From: Rhizobiaceae bacterium
GTDB taxonomy: Bacteria; Pseudomonadota; Alphaproteobacteria; Rhizobiales; Rhizobiaceae
Direction of reading: 5' to 3'
Length of the DNA stretch: 64,000 bases
Assembly (NCBI GenBank): GCA_017643495.1
Contig: JAEPNK010000002.1
Span: 1,116,001-1,180,000 of the forward strand
Part shown: positions 33,022-42,975 of the stretch, one piece after another
Position numbering within the stretch: position 1 is the stretch's first letter
How the letters are laid out: each line of letters starts with the position of its first letter
Position numbers and translations under genes: made by a program
The notes under the pieces: model-generated
The model's database searches: none
Told to the model about the DNA's origin: nothing
What the model saw: the letters and a program-made list of their open reading frames with translations, nothing else

Positions 33022-34062
33022 ATGAAAATCCACAAAGCCTTGGCCGGTGCATTTCTTGCCACCGCAACTGCCCTCACGGCCTCAGCAGCTTACGCTGATG
33101 GAACCGTCAACATTTATTCTTACCGCCAGCCTGACCTCATCGCCCCCCTGCTGGACGAGTTTACCAAGCAGACAGGCATTGAAACCAATGTCCAGTTCCT
33201 GAAAAAAGGCATGATCGAGAAGCTCAAGGCTGAAGGTGCAAACTCTCCTGCCGATGTTATCCTGACAGTTGATATTGGCCGCCTTTCAGGCATTGCCAAT
33301 GAAGGCCTCACTGCAAAGGTCGACAATGAGACGATCAATGCAAACATTCCGGAAAACTTCCGTGATTCTGACGGCGACTGGTTTGGCCTGACTACACGTG
33401 GTCGCGTGGTCTATGCCTCCAAGGAACGCGTTGAGCAGGACTCAATCACCTATGAAGAGCTGGCCGACCCGAAATGGAAAGGCAAGATTTGTACACGTTC
33501 CGGCCAACATGCCTACAACGTTGCGTTGATCGCCTCCATGATCGCCAACAAGGGTTCGGAATTCACGGAAAAATGGCTTGCCGGTGTCAAGGAAAATCTT
33601 GCCCGCAAACCTGACGGCAATGATCGTGCCCAGGCAAAGGGTATCTTCTCCGGCGAATGTGACCTGGGTATCGGCAACACCTATTATGTCGGCCTGATGC
33701 AGAACAACGAAAAGGACCCGGAACAAAAGGAATGGGCAAAATCCATGAAGGTTCTGTTCCCCAATTCCGGTGATCGCGGAACCCATGTGAACCTCTCCGG
33801 CATGGCGCTGGCCAAGCATTCTCCAAACCGTGAGCAAGCCATCAAGCTGATGGAATTCCTCTCAAGCGGACAAGCCCAGGAAATCTATGCCGAGAAGGTT
33901 TACGAGTATCCGATCAAGCCGGGTACAAAGCCATCTGACACTGTTGCCGGATTTGGCGAGATAAAAGCTGACTCGCTTTCCCTTGAAAAAATTTCCGAAT
34001 TGCGCAAGGAAGCATCCCAACTGGTCGACAAGGTCGGCTACGATGACGGACCATCAAGTTGA
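33022..34062 (+). CDS. fbpA: Fe(III) ABC transporter substrate-binding protein
   Basis: A 346-residue periplasmic binding protein with a Sec signal (cut near AYA-DGTVNIYSYRQPD). The N-terminal segment YSYRQPDLIAPLLDEFTKQTGI and the late YAEKVYEYPIKPGTKPSD are typical of the FbpA/FutA ferric-iron binders, with a tyrosine-rich ligand region (NTYYVGL). It captures ferric iron outside the inner membrane. I chose ATG 33022 because GGGAGAACCAAT precedes it and the signal peptide starts there. A perfect Irr box lies upstream. Confidence 0.9.
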   Translation: MKIHKALAGAFLATATALTASAAYADGTVNIYSYRQPDLIAPLLDEFTKQTGIETNVQFLKKGMIEKLKAEGANSPADVILTVDIGRLSGIANEGLTAKVDNETINANIPENFRDSDGDWFGLTTRGRVVYASKERVEQDSITYEELADPKWKGKICTRSGQHAYNVALIASMIANKGSEFTEKWLAGVKENLARKPDGNDRAQAKGIFSGECDLGIGNTYYVGLMQNNEKDPEQKEWAKSMKVLFPNSGDRGTHVNLSGMALAKHSPNREQAIKLMEFLSSGQAQEIYAEKVYEYPIKPGTKPSDTVAGFGEIKADSLSLEKISELRKEASQLVDKVGYDDGPSS

Positions 34063-35720
34063 ATGAACTGACTGATACCAGAAATATCAGTATCAAAGAC
34101 AAAAAGCGCGCCGGGTATCTTTTGCCCGGCGCACTTGCTTTTGCGCTTGCCCTCTGCCTGCCCATATTTACGCTCGTGGTCATGTCAGCGCAGGGCAACC
34201 TGCAAAGCTTTCTGCACATAGCAACAACCGTCATGCCCAGTTCAGGCATGACCACCATCTTGCTGATGGCCGGTGTCGGGCTGTTTGTTGCAACTGTCGG
34301 GACTGTTTGCGCCTGGTTCACCACCTACTTCGAGTTCCCCCTTCGCAAGATACTCCAGTGGTCACTTGTCCTGCCGCTTGCGGTTCCCACCTATATTTCC
34401 GCCTATACGTTTGTTGAGTTCTTCTCCTATACGGGTCCCCTGCAGGAATTCGTAAGACTGTTGGGTGGTTTCACTTCATCACGCGAATACTGGTTTCCCG
34501 AAATTCGCTCACTGGGTGGAACCGTTTTTGTCCTGGGCTTTGTTCTGTACCCGTATGTCTATCTTTCCGTACGGGCACTTTTTCTTCTTCAGGGAAGCAA
34601 CATACCCGACAGCGCCCGGGTTCTTGGTTCAAGCGGCCCGCGTCTTTTCTTTTCAATTACCCTGCCCCTTGCACGCCCGGCAATCGCGCTCGGTGTAACC
34701 CTCGCGCTGATGGAAACAATCAACGACATTGGCGCAGTGGAATATCTCGGCACACACACACTTACATTCTCGGTTTTTTCCGTATGGCTGAACCAGAATG
34801 ATCTGGCAGGTGCTGCACAACTTGCCATCTTCCTGTTGTTCATTGTGGCCTTCCTGATTTTTGCAGAACATGTTTTCCGTGGCTCACGCCGCTTTCATGA
34901 ATTGCGGGGCAGTTCCCAGAAAACAGTTGTCCGCAAGCAGCTTTCAGGCAAACAGGCGGTGCTGGTAACCGGCCTGTTGTGCCTGCCTGTCATCGCAGGC
35001 TTCGGTATACCGATGGCAATCCTTTCCGGGTTTGCACTGGGCGATATTGCCCTGATTTTCAGTCCTGCCATCACCGAGGCATTTGTGACCACTTGTCTGT
35101 TGGGTCTTGCGGCAGCTTTTCTTTCCGTAATGGGTGGTTTTCTGCTGAGTTATGCATTGCGGGTAAACCCCACGCCGGGCGCAAAATTCATGGTCCGTCT
35201 GGCAACAACCGGATATGCTATCCCCGGTACATTGGTCGCTCTGGGCGTCTTTATTCCCCTTGCAGCATTCGACAATTCGCTCGATGCGGTCCTGCGTGAA
35301 TATGCAGGCATCTCCAGCGGCCTGTTGATTACCGGGTCCGGTGCCGCACTCATCTTTGCCTATATTGTCCGCTTCATGGCAATGGCTGAAGGCAACCTCG
35401 AAAACGGCTTCTCCAAGATCTCACCCAATCTTGACATGGCTGCTCGCAACCTTGGCCGTAATGACTGGCAGGTATTCCGAACAATTTTGCTGCCCCTCAT
35501 GCGTCCGGCGATTGCTGGCGCATCATTGCTGGTTTTCGTTGATGTCGTGAAGGAATTGTCCGCAACGATCCTGTTGCGTCCCTTTGGCATGAACACACTC
35601 GCGACGCATGTTTATGACTATGCATCGCAGGGACGCGTCGAAGATGGCGCCCTTGCCTGCGTTCTGATCATTCTGGTTGGCGTTCTGCCGGTCGTATTTC
35701 TCGTACAGAACCGGAACTGA
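34059..35720 (+). CDS. fbpB: Fe(III) ABC transporter permease, fused double-domain type
   Basis: A 553-residue inner-membrane permease with about 12 transmembrane helices, made of two tandem permease domains as in FbpB/SfuB. Each half has an EAA-like ATPase-docking loop (SARVLGSSGPRLFFSITLPLARPA and AARNLGRNDWQVFRTILLPLMRPA). Translation seems to begin at TTG 34059, overlapping the fbpA stop as TTGA; the only ATG there is out of frame. No ATPase gene (fbpC) follows: the next gene is malic enzyme on the other strand, so the ATPase must be encoded elsewhere or shared. Confidence 0.9.
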   Translation: MNELTDTRNISIKDKKRAGYLLPGALAFALALCLPIFTLVVMSAQGNLQSFLHIATTVMPSSGMTTILLMAGVGLFVATVGTVCAWFTTYFEFPLRKILQWSLVLPLAVPTYISAYTFVEFFSYTGPLQEFVRLLGGFTSSREYWFPEIRSLGGTVFVLGFVLYPYVYLSVRALFLLQGSNIPDSARVLGSSGPRLFFSITLPLARPAIALGVTLALMETINDIGAVEYLGTHTLTFSVFSVWLNQNDLAGAAQLAIFLLFIVAFLIFAEHVFRGSRRFHELRGSSQKTVVRKQLSGKQAVLVTGLLCLPVIAGFGIPMAILSGFALGDIALIFSPAITEAFVTTCLLGLAAAFLSVMGGFLLSYALRVNPTPGAKFMVRLATTGYAIPGTLVALGVFIPLAAFDNSLDAVLREYAGISSGLLITGSGAALIFAYIVRFMAMAEGNLENGFSKISPNLDMAARNLGRNDWQVFRTILLPLMRPAIAGASLLVFVDVVKELSATILLRPFGMNTLATHVYDYASQGRVEDGALACVLIILVGVLPVVFLVQNRN

Positions 35721-35741
35721 CCCGCGCCGTCCGGTTCAGGC

Positions 35742-38021
35742 TCAACCATAGGTTTGCATTGGTGTTCCGGCAAGCGCGGCTACGTTGATCAGTCCGCGCA
35801 CGGTTATGGACGGGGTGACGATATGAGCACGGTTTCCCATTCCCATCAGGATCGGCCCCACTTCAATTCCGTCGGTAACCGATTTCAGCGAGTTCTTCAC
35901 ACCGCCAGCAGTCTCTGCATTCGAAAAAACAAATGCATTGGCTTTTCCTTCAAGCCGTGAGTCGGGAAGGATGCGCTGCCGGATTTCCGGATCGAGTGCT
36001 GCATCAACCGGCATCTCGCCTTCATAGACAAAGTCGAGTTCCTGGGCGTCGAGAATTTCAAGCGCCTCACGCATCCGCCTCGCAGATTCCGTATCAAGTG
36101 TACCGAACTGCGAGTTGGAACAGACGGCAATCTTCGGCTCAATGCGAAACCGCCTTATGTGCCTGGCCATGCCAATCACTGTATCGGCAATCTGCTGGGC
36201 TGTGGGTTCTGCATTGACCTGGGTATCGGCCACAAAGATCGGCCCCCGGTTCAGGATAAGCAGGGACAGGGCTCCGATGGGAGAGAACCCGTCGCAACGC
36301 AACATCTGTTCGACATAGTTCAAATGCCATTGGTAATTGCCAAACGTTCCGCAGATGAGACTGTCAGCCTCCCCTCTTGCCACCATCACCGATGCGATCA
36401 CGGTTGTATTGGTCCGCAAGACAGCCTGGGCAAGCGTTGGGGAAATACCACGCCGTTTCATGCGGGAATGATAGGTTTCCCAATAGTCCCTGTACCTTGA
36501 ATCCGATTCCGGGTTGACGATCTCGAACCGGTTTGTGATGTCGGCAGGAAAACCGAACTTGCGGCATTTGTGCTCAATGATTTCCGGTCTGCCAATGAGT
36601 ATGGGATGGTCACTGGAATCTTCCAGCATGGCAAGTGCTGTACGAAGCACCCGCTCATCTTCTCCTTCAGCAAAGGCAATCCTGCGCGACTGGTCGCGAG
36701 CAGTTTCGAAGACCGGTCGCATGATCATGGAGGAGCGGTAAACGGTCGCTGTCAGTTGTTGTATGTAGTCATCAATATTCTCAACCGGGCGGGTTGCCAC
36801 GCCGGTTTCCATGGCCGCCCTGGCAACTGCACCGGCAACCACGGCAACAAGGCGCAGGTCAAACGGTTTGGGGATCAGGTATTCAGGTCCGAACTGCAAT
36901 GTTTCATCGCCATATACCTCTGCAGCTTCCGCAGAAGAGGTTTTTCTGGCAAGTGCTGCAATTCCGTCGACGCAGGCAATTTTCATTTCATCGTTGATGG
37001 TGGTTGCACCCACATCCAGCGCACCGCGAAAAATGAACGGAAAGCAAAGCACGTTGTTGACCTGATTCGGATAATCCGAACGGCCCGTCGCAACGATTGC
37101 ATCAGGGGCCACCTTGGTGACATCCTCGGGCATGATTTCCGGATTGGGATTGGCAAGCGCAAAGATAATCGGCTTCTCAGCCATACGCTGCACCATTTCC
37201 TGTTTCAGGACCCCTGCACCGGACAAGCCGAGGAAAAGGTCTGCTCCGTCGATGACCTCGTCAAGCGTGGTTTTGTCGGAAGCCTGCGCATAAGCCTCTT
37301 TCTGGGGCGTCATTTCTTCGGTGCGGCCCTTGGTTACAAGTCCCGCTATGTCACAAAGCCAGATGTTTTCGCGTTTGACACCGAGTTTCACCAGCATGTC
37401 CAGACAGGCAATGCCTGCAGCACCCCCGCCAGTCGAAACAATCTTGATGTCCTCAAACCGTTTGCCTGCGAGATGAAGTGCATTTTTGGCCGCTGCGCCA
37501 ACAACGATTGCAGTACCGTGCTGGTCATCATGAAAGACCGGTATGTTCATCCGTTCCTTGCAGATCTTTTCAATGATGAAACAATCGGGCGCCTTGATAT
37601 CTTCAAGGTTGATGGCCCCGAAAGTTGGTTCAAGCGCGATCACATGCTCGGCAAACTTCTCCGGGTCGCTTTCATCCAGTTCAATGTCAAAGCAGTCGAT
37701 TTGCGCAAACTGTTTGAACAATACAGCCTTGCCTTCCATGATCGGTTTCGAGGCCAGGGCACCGATATTGCCAAGGCCAAGTGCTGCGGAACCGTTGGAA
37801 ACCACGGCAACCAGGTTACCTTTCGCAGTGAACCTGGAGGCATCCAGAGGGTTTTCGTGTATCGCCAGACAAGCCTCGGCAACGCCCGGAGAGTAAGCCA
37901 GCGACAGGTCGCTTGGTGTGGCCAGCGGTTTTGTTGGCCGTATTTCAAGTTTCCCTGCCTTGGGAAATTCATGATAATGAAGCGCCTGATCGCGCAATGA
38001 ACCCTTGGGTGATTTGGCCAA
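35742..38021 (-). CDS. maeB: NADP-dependent malic enzyme with phosphotransacetylase-like domain
   Basis: A 759-residue protein. Residues 1-430 form the malic enzyme ([51 protein letters not shown] for the dinucleotide), which decarboxylates malate to pyruvate. The C-terminal 320 residues are the phosphotransacetylase-like domain of MaeB, usually regulatory and binding acetyl-CoA. The start is TTG 38021 with GGAATCTCC ahead and no alternative ATG nearby. The gene is divergent from the rhodanese gene. Confidence 0.95.
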   Translation of the reverse strand: MAKSPKGSLRDQALHYHEFPKAGKLEIRPTKPLATPSDLSLAYSPGVAEACLAIHENPLDASRFTAKGNLVAVVSNGSAALGLGNIGALASKPIMEGKAVLFKQFAQIDCFDIELDESDPEKFAEHVIALEPTFGAINLEDIKAPDCFIIEKICKERMNIPVFHDDQHGTAIVVGAAAKNALHLAGKRFEDIKIVSTGGGAAGIACLDMLVKLGVKRENIWLCDIAGLVTKGRTEEMTPQKEAYAQASDKTTLDEVIDGADLFLGLSGAGVLKQEMVQRMAEKPIIFALANPNPEIMPEDVTKVAPDAIVATGRSDYPNQVNNVLCFPFIFRGALDVGATTINDEMKIACVDGIAALARKTSSAEAAEVYGDETLQFGPEYLIPKPFDLRLVAVVAGAVARAAMETGVATRPVENIDDYIQQLTATVYRSSMIMRPVFETARDQSRRIAFAEGEDERVLRTALAMLEDSSDHPILIGRPEIIEHKCRKFGFPADITNRFEIVNPESDSRYRDYWETYHSRMKRRGISPTLAQAVLRTNTTVIASVMVARGEADSLICGTFGNYQWHLNYVEQMLRCDGFSPIGALSLLILNRGPIFVADTQVNAEPTAQQIADTVIGMARHIRRFRIEPKIAVCSNSQFGTLDTESARRMREALEILDAQELDFVYEGEMPVDAALDPEIRQRILPDSRLEGKANAFVFSNAETAGGVKNSLKSVTDGIEVGPILMGMGNRAHIVTPSITVRGLINVAALAGTPMQTYG

Positions 38022-38219
38022 GTCGGAGATTCCTTGCTGAGAGTTTCGATCGATAGTTACGAAATTTTCGGACCGGCGTCATCCGCCGCTTGTTCTTGTA
38101 AAGCTGCTTTTTTGCTTCTTGGCAACCGTTCTGCACTTTTCACAGCCAAGACACGAAGCTCTCTTGGCACGAGGGAAATTTGCCTGATATGTTCGCTGCT
38201 TCAGGGAGGATGACGATAT

Positions 38220-38624
38220 ATGGCAAAGCTGAAAACAAGCGTTGCGGAAATGGTTGAAAAGGCCCGCGCAGGAATTGCCGAAATCAGCACGGACGAAGGC
38301 ATCGCAATGCTCGGGGATCCGAATGTGCTGATCGTGGATATCCGCGATGTACGGGAACGCCAGCGGGATGGATACATACCCGGCAGCTTTCATTGCCCGC
38401 GTGGCATGGTCGAATTCTGGGTAGACCCGCAAAGTCCGTATTACAAGGAAGTCTTTGGTGAAGACCGGAAGTTCGTTTTCCACTGTGCGTCCGGTTGGCG
38501 GTCAGCATTGACGGTTGCAACCCTGCAGGAAATGGGCTTTGAAGCGGCACATCTTGAAAAGGGTTTTTCCGACTGGAAAAAACAGGGTGGCCCGGTGGAG
38601 TTCAGGGAAAACCCGAAAAGCTGA
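38220..38624 (+). CDS. Rhodanese-like sulfurtransferase
   Basis: A 134-residue single-domain rhodanese with the active-site loop HCASGWRSA, in which Cys is the sulfur acceptor, and the preceding [21 protein letters not shown], the conserved opening of the domain. It lacks a signal peptide and is probably cytoplasmic. The donor and acceptor are unknown. GGGAGGATGACGATA precedes the ATG. Glycerol kinase starts 32 bases downstream on the same strand, so the two may be co-transcribed. Confidence 0.88.
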   Translation: MAKLKTSVAEMVEKARAGIAEISTDEGIAMLGDPNVLIVDIRDVRERQRDGYIPGSFHCPRGMVEFWVDPQSPYYKEVFGEDRKFVFHCASGWRSALTVATLQEMGFEAAHLEKGFSDWKKQGGPVEFRENPKS

Positions 38625-38655
38625 AACAACAGCCATGACCAATGTGGGGGACAGA

Positions 38656-40152
38656 ATGGCCAAACACGTGCTGGCAATCGATCAGGGAACAACGTCATCC
38701 CGGGCAATTGTCTTTGACAGCAACCAGAAGGTTGTGGGCATGGCCCAAAAGGAGTTTACCCAGTATTTTCCGAAGTCCGGCTGGGTTGAACACGATCCGG
38801 AGGAAATCTGGGACACAGTACTGTCGACTTGCCGTGAGGCCATTGCCGATGCAGGTCTTGAAGCAGGCGATATTGCGGCAATTGGCATTACAAACCAGCG
38901 CGAAACGGTTGTGCTTTGGGACAGGAAGACCGGCAAGCCTGTCAGAAAGGCCATTGTCTGGCAGGACCGGCGCTCTGCCGATATTTGTTCCCGCCTGAAG
39001 AAAGACGGGCACGAGAAAAGCTTCACGCGGAAAACCGGTCTTTTGCTTGATCCCTATTTCTCCGGCACCAAGGTTTCATGGTTGCTAGAAAACGTGAAGG
39101 GTCTTCGTGAGAAATGTGAGGCCGGACGTATTGCGCTTGGAACCATAGACACCTTTCTGATCTGGCGACTTACCGGTGGTGCTAGCCATGTCACCGATGC
39201 CACAAATGCATCCCGCACACTGATGTACAACATCAATACCAATAAGTGGGACAAATCGCTTCTGGAAACGCTGGGAGTGCCGAAAGACATCTTGCCGGAA
39301 GTACTGGACTCGTCGGCAGAGTTCGGGGTCACGGAAAAATCGCTGCTTGGAACAGAAATCCCTATTCTCGGTGTGGCAGGCGACCAGCAGGCAGCGGTTA
39401 TCGGCAATGCCTGTTTCGAGCCCGGAATGATGAAGTCCACCTATGGTACAGGGTGCTTTGCCCTGCTCAATACGGGTGAAGACCGTGTCCTTTCCAAAAA
39501 CCGGCTGCTGTCGACGATTGCCTATCGTCTGGATGGCAAAACCACCTATGCACTGGAAGGCTCGATCTTCATGGCCGGCGCAAGCGTCCAGTGGTTGCGT
39601 GACGGTCTCGGCTTCATGAAAGCCGCGGCCGAAAGCGGTACTATGGCTGCTGAAGCAGACCCTGATTCAGAAACCGTTCTCGTTCCCGCCTTTGTCGGCC
39701 TTGGCGCACCGCACTGGGACGCTGAAGCGCGTGGCGCGCTTTTTGGTCTTACACGGGCAACGGGTCCAAACGAAATTGCCCGTGCCACGCTTGAATCTGT
39801 TTGTTACCAGACCCACGATCTTTTGAAAGCAATGCAGAAAGACTGGAAGTCTGCAGGCAGGAAGAAGACTGTTCTGCGTGTCGATGGCGGCATGGTCGCC
39901 TCCGACTGGACGATGCAGTTTCTTGCAAGCATTCTGGATGCCCCGGTTGATAGGCCTGATGTACTGGAAACCACAGCGCTTGGCGCGGCATGGCTTGCAG
40001 GTTCGCGGGCTGGCGTCTGGCCTGACCGGAAAGGATTTGCAAAAACCTGGTCGAGGGAACGACGCTTTTCACCCAAGATGAAAGCAGCGGTACGTGAAGA
40101 AAAACTCGCCCGGTGGGCGGAGGCTGTTCGCAGAACCCTGACAAACGCTTGA
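38656..40152 (+). CDS. glpK: Glycerol kinase
   Basis: A 498-residue FGGY kinase that phosphorylates glycerol to glycerol 3-phosphate. Visible family features are [16 protein letters not shown] (phosphate loop), [31 protein letters not shown] and [17 protein letters not shown]. Length matches E. coli GlpK (502). I chose ATG 38656 because GGGGGACAGA precedes it; the frame is open further upstream only because it overlaps the rhodanese gene. No glpF or glpD lies nearby. Confidence 0.96.
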   Translation: MAKHVLAIDQGTTSSRAIVFDSNQKVVGMAQKEFTQYFPKSGWVEHDPEEIWDTVLSTCREAIADAGLEAGDIAAIGITNQRETVVLWDRKTGKPVRKAIVWQDRRSADICSRLKKDGHEKSFTRKTGLLLDPYFSGTKVSWLLENVKGLREKCEAGRIALGTIDTFLIWRLTGGASHVTDATNASRTLMYNINTNKWDKSLLETLGVPKDILPEVLDSSAEFGVTEKSLLGTEIPILGVAGDQQAAVIGNACFEPGMMKSTYGTGCFALLNTGEDRVLSKNRLLSTIAYRLDGKTTYALEGSIFMAGASVQWLRDGLGFMKAAAESGTMAAEADPDSETVLVPAFVGLGAPHWDAEARGALFGLTRATGPNEIARATLESVCYQTHDLLKAMQKDWKSAGRKKTVLRVDGGMVASDWTMQFLASILDAPVDRPDVLETTALGAAWLAGSRAGVWPDRKGFAKTWSRERRFSPKMKAAVREEKLARWAEAVRRTLTNA

Positions 40153-40184
40153 GACAATCAGCAAGGGCCGGTATCGCAAACCGA

Positions 40185-40210
40185 TGACGGTTCACAGCCT
40201 GAAACCGTCA
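40185..40210. terminator. Hairpin between convergent glpK and DUF1697 gene
   Basis: TGACGGTT (40185-40192) and AACCGTCA (40203-40210) form a perfect 8-bp stem with a ten-base loop. It lies 32 bases after glpK and overlaps the stop codon of the convergent gene. No U-run is present, so it is a weak terminator candidate. Confidence 0.4.
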
Positions 40211-40732
40211 GCATTCGGCCATTTCCACAAGCTTGCGCACGGTATTGAGGTTCCGTCCGGTCATCTCGCATCCTGGTACCACCTTGCCCAGTTTTTCTGC
40301 CAATTTCGAACGACCAATGCCGGCAGGTGCATGGAAGTGGACATGTCCTGCAATGACGCGAAGTTCCTCATCCGGTGTTCTGAGATCATGATAAAGCGCC
40401 TCGTCAATTACCGGAATGCCAAAGCAAAAATAGACATGACTTTGGTTACCTTTCTCGGGCTCCCAGGGATGTTGCTCCAATATTTCCCGCAGGCCCGTGG
40501 CCGAAACAATAAAGACCGGAATGTCCGCACTAAGCCCGGTTTGCATTTCCGAGCGCAATTGCACAGCCAGATTTTCACAATCCCCGCTGGCTGAAAATAC
40601 CATGTTGCCACTGGCAATGTAGGTCTGCACGTCAGTCCAGCCCAAACCTTCCGCCAAGCCCCTCAAGGGAGCCATCAGCACCTTAATGCCGCCAACATTC
40701 ACTCCACGCAGAAGTGCCACCCATTTCGTCAT
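40208..40732 (-). CDS. DUF1697 family protein
   Basis: A 174-residue protein with the DUF1697 pattern: WVALLRGVNVGGIKVLMAPLRGLAEGLG at the start, TYIASGNMVFSA, and a late HDLRTPDEELRVIAG region. The family is widespread and without known biochemical function. It lies 77 bases downstream of zur on the same strand and might be a distal member of that operon, but no zinc motif is visible. Confidence 0.88.
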   Translation of the reverse strand: MTKWVALLRGVNVGGIKVLMAPLRGLAEGLGWTDVQTYIASGNMVFSASGDCENLAVQLRSEMQTGLSADIPVFIVSATGLREILEQHPWEPEKGNQSHVYFCFGIPVIDEALYHDLRTPDEELRVIAGHVHFHAPAGIGRSKLAEKLGKVVPGCEMTGRNLNTVRKLVEMAEC

Positions 40733-40809
40733 GATTGTTCTGAACTTTCGCGCCTCAACAATAATTGAAACTTGAAACTGTGCCTTGGCAATCCCTTGGA
40801 TTCAGTCAT

Positions 40810-41211
40810 TTATGCCGCACAGTCTGCACATTCACCAAGCAGTTCAACCGTGGTCTGTTTAAGTCTGAAACTTTCCCGGGAAGCAAGGCCCTCAACCTTG
40901 TTGACCAGTTCCTGGTCTTCGAGCTCAAATACACGCTCGCAATTCTCGCAGATCATGAAGACAATCGACCTGTGGCCATCACAACCCGGATGGCTGCATG
41001 CAACAAAGGCATTGAGACTTTCCAGCCGGTGCACCAGCCCCATTTCCATCAGCTTGTCGAGGGCACGATAAACCTGCAGCGGCGCACGAAGCCCGTCGTC
41101 TCTCAGGGAATCGAGAATGTTGTAGGCACTGAGGGAAGATCCCGATGCAACCAGAACGCCGTGCACCAGTTTCTGGTTCTTGGTCAGCTTCATCTCGCTG
41201 TTTGCACTCAT
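40810..41211 (-). CDS. zur: Zinc uptake regulator, Fur family
   Basis: A 133-residue Fur-family repressor. The winged helix (about 10-65) is followed by the metal-binding part: C72 and C77 with H80 (ACSHPGCDGH), C88-x2-C91 (CENC) and C128-x2-C131 near the C-terminus (CADC). Zinc-loaded Zur represses zinc uptake. It overlaps znuB by ATGA, forming a znuC-znuB-zur operon divergent from znuA, and a palindromic Zur-like site lies between the two units. Confidence 0.92.
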   Translation of the reverse strand: MSANSEMKLTKNQKLVHGVLVASGSSLSAYNILDSLRDDGLRAPLQVYRALDKLMEMGLVHRLESLNAFVACSHPGCDGHRSIVFMICENCERVFELEDQELVNKVEGLASRESFRLKQTTVELLGECADCAA

Positions 41212-42023
41212 GATGCCTCTCCTTTTCTGCCCCGCAGCAATGTAGCAATCGGCGTGAGACTAACCACAAAGAAAAACAGGGCCGCCACGACAATGGAAGG
41301 CCCCGAGGGCGTATCCCATTGAAGCGAACCGAACAGCCCGCCTATCACCGCGGCAACACCGACAACACTTGATACAACCATCATTTGCTCTGGTCCGGAA
41401 GCGAATTTGCGGGCACTTGCTGCCGGAATGATCAGCAGTGCCGTGATCAGCAGGACACCGACTATTTTCATGGAAATGGCAATGACAATTGCCAGCAACA
41501 ACATGAAGACAAGGTTTGCCCGGGCAGGATTGAAGCCTTCCGCCTGAGCTATTTCCTCATTGACCGTTGCGACAAACAATTCGCGCCAGTTCCAGATGAA
41601 AATCGCCAGAACCAAACAGCCTCCGGCAAAAATGATTGCGATATCACTCCGGGATACAGACAGAATATCTCCAATCAGCAAAGCCGTCAGGTCGAACCTA
41701 ACCTGCGTCATGAACGCAAGCACCACCAACCCGATGGCCAACGCGGAATGAGACATCAGCCCGAGCAAGGCATCGGATGGTAACCCGCCGGAACGTTGCA
41801 GATAGACGAGCAGGACGGCGACGATCACCGAAACGGCGAAGACCGAAAACACAATGTTGACTTGCATGAGAAATGCCAGGGCAACTCCCAAGAGTGCAGC
41901 ATGGGAGAGTGTGTCGCCGAAATAGGCAAGCCGCCGCCAGACAATGACGCAGCCAAGCGGCCCCGCAACCAGGGCAACCCCGATACCCGCCAGCAATGCC
42001 CTTGTGAAAAAATCGTCAAGCAT
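41208..42023 (-). CDS. znuB: Zinc ABC transporter permease
   Basis: A 271-residue permease of the ABC-3 family with about eight transmembrane helices (LLAGIGVALVAGPLGCVIVWRRLAYFGDTLSHAALLGVAL at the start; ALLIIPAASARKFA late). It forms the pore for zinc delivered by ZnuA. I chose ATG 42023, which overlaps znuC by eight bases; the frame further upstream lies inside znuC and does not resemble a permease. Confidence 0.93.
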   Translation of the reverse strand: MLDDFFTRALLAGIGVALVAGPLGCVIVWRRLAYFGDTLSHAALLGVALAFLMQVNIVFSVFAVSVIVAVLLVYLQRSGGLPSDALLGLMSHSALAIGLVVLAFMTQVRFDLTALLIGDILSVSRSDIAIIFAGGCLVLAIFIWNWRELFVATVNEEIAQAEGFNPARANLVFMLLLAIVIAISMKIVGVLLITALLIIPAASARKFASGPEQMMVVSSVVGVAAVIGGLFGSLQWDTPSGPSIVVAALFFFVVSLTPIATLLRGRKGEAS

Positions 42024-42879
42024 GATGTTTCCCGCCCTGCTCATGCTCGTGCGCCGTACCGGCACTTTCCTGGACCGGGTGGCAGTCCTCGGTGACGGAA
42101 CCATCTGCATGTTGTACCCGGCCATCTGGCAAGTGGGTGTGGTCATGATGATGGCGATAGACTGCAAGCTTGTCGACCGCATGCGAGCCGAAAAGCATTT
42201 TGTATGCCGGATCATCAATGATCATTGCCGGTTCGCCATGACAGCAGACGTGGCCGTTCAGGCAAAGAACCCGGTCTGTCTGGGCCATCACGATATGCAG
42301 GTCATGGGAAATCAGCAAAACCCCGCATCCGAATTCATCCCGGATTTTCCTGATCAGTTCATACAGTTCAAGCTGACCGTTGAAATCCACCCCCTGGACC
42401 GGTTCGTCCAGTACCAGCAAGTCCGGTTTCTGGGTGATGACACGTGCCAGCATGATGCGTTGAAACTCACCGCCTGAAAGGTTTCTTATCTGTGCCTGCT
42501 TGAGATGGGTTGTCCCGGTCAATTCAAGCGCACGTTCGATTTCCGCAGAGGAAAGCCTTGCAGTCAGGCGCATGAAACGCATCACATCCAGCGGCAAACT
42601 CCAGTCGATGGCGACTTTCTGCGGCACATAGGCAATCTTGAGGCGAGATGCCCGCTCAATAGTCCCTTCATCCGGTTTCAGAATACCCAAAACCATTTTT
42701 GCGGTGGTCGATTTGCCTGATCCGTTCGGACCGATCAGGGTAACGATTTCACCACGACTGATGGAGAGGTCCACACCCCGTACAAGCCAGCGTTCATCGC
42801 GTCTCACTCCCCCGTTTGCGAGTGAGACAAGTGGTCGGGATTGCTGCAAATCTCTAGAACTCCGGTTCACTGTCATCAT
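42016..42879 (-). CDS. znuC: Zinc ABC transporter ATPase
   Basis: A 287-residue ABC ATPase with Walker A GPNGSGKST, signature LSGGEFQR, Walker B LLVLDEPVQGVD and ISHDLHIV. The C-terminal 45 residues are rich in His (YRHHHDHTHLPDG, HEHEQGGKHH), a tail often seen in ZnuC that may bind zinc. First gene of the leftward znuC-znuB-zur operon, starting 96 bases from znuA on the opposite strand. Confidence 0.93.
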   Translation of the reverse strand: MMTVNRSSRDLQQSRPLVSLANGGVRRDERWLVRGVDLSISRGEIVTLIGPNGSGKSTTAKMVLGILKPDEGTIERASRLKIAYVPQKVAIDWSLPLDVMRFMRLTARLSSAEIERALELTGTTHLKQAQIRNLSGGEFQRIMLARVITQKPDLLVLDEPVQGVDFNGQLELYELIRKIRDEFGCGVLLISHDLHIVMAQTDRVLCLNGHVCCHGEPAMIIDDPAYKMLFGSHAVDKLAVYRHHHDHTHLPDGRVQHADGSVTEDCHPVQESAGTAHEHEQGGKHHA

Positions 42880-42941
42880 TATACCGGTTTTCGTCCGGAA
42901 GTCTTGCGCACCCGATTATCATACGTTATATGGACACGCAA

Positions 42942-42956
42942 TGTAATAACATTACA
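42942..42956. promoter_or_regulatory. Candidate Zur operator between znuC and znuA
   Basis: TGTAATAACATTACA is a perfect 6-3-6 palindrome whose core (AATGTAATAACATTAC) resembles Zur boxes. It is 19 bases before znuA and 62 bases before znuC, so one bound repressor could control both directions. Confidence 0.7.
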
Positions 42957-42975
42957 AATATGCACGGAGTAATTG

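Noticed and set aside
36570-38000. A 476-codon open frame on the plus strand opposite maeB
   Set aside because: It lies entirely antisense to a clear malic enzyme gene, its predicted sequence is rich in His, Cys and Arg with no domain, and such long antisense frames arise from codon bias.
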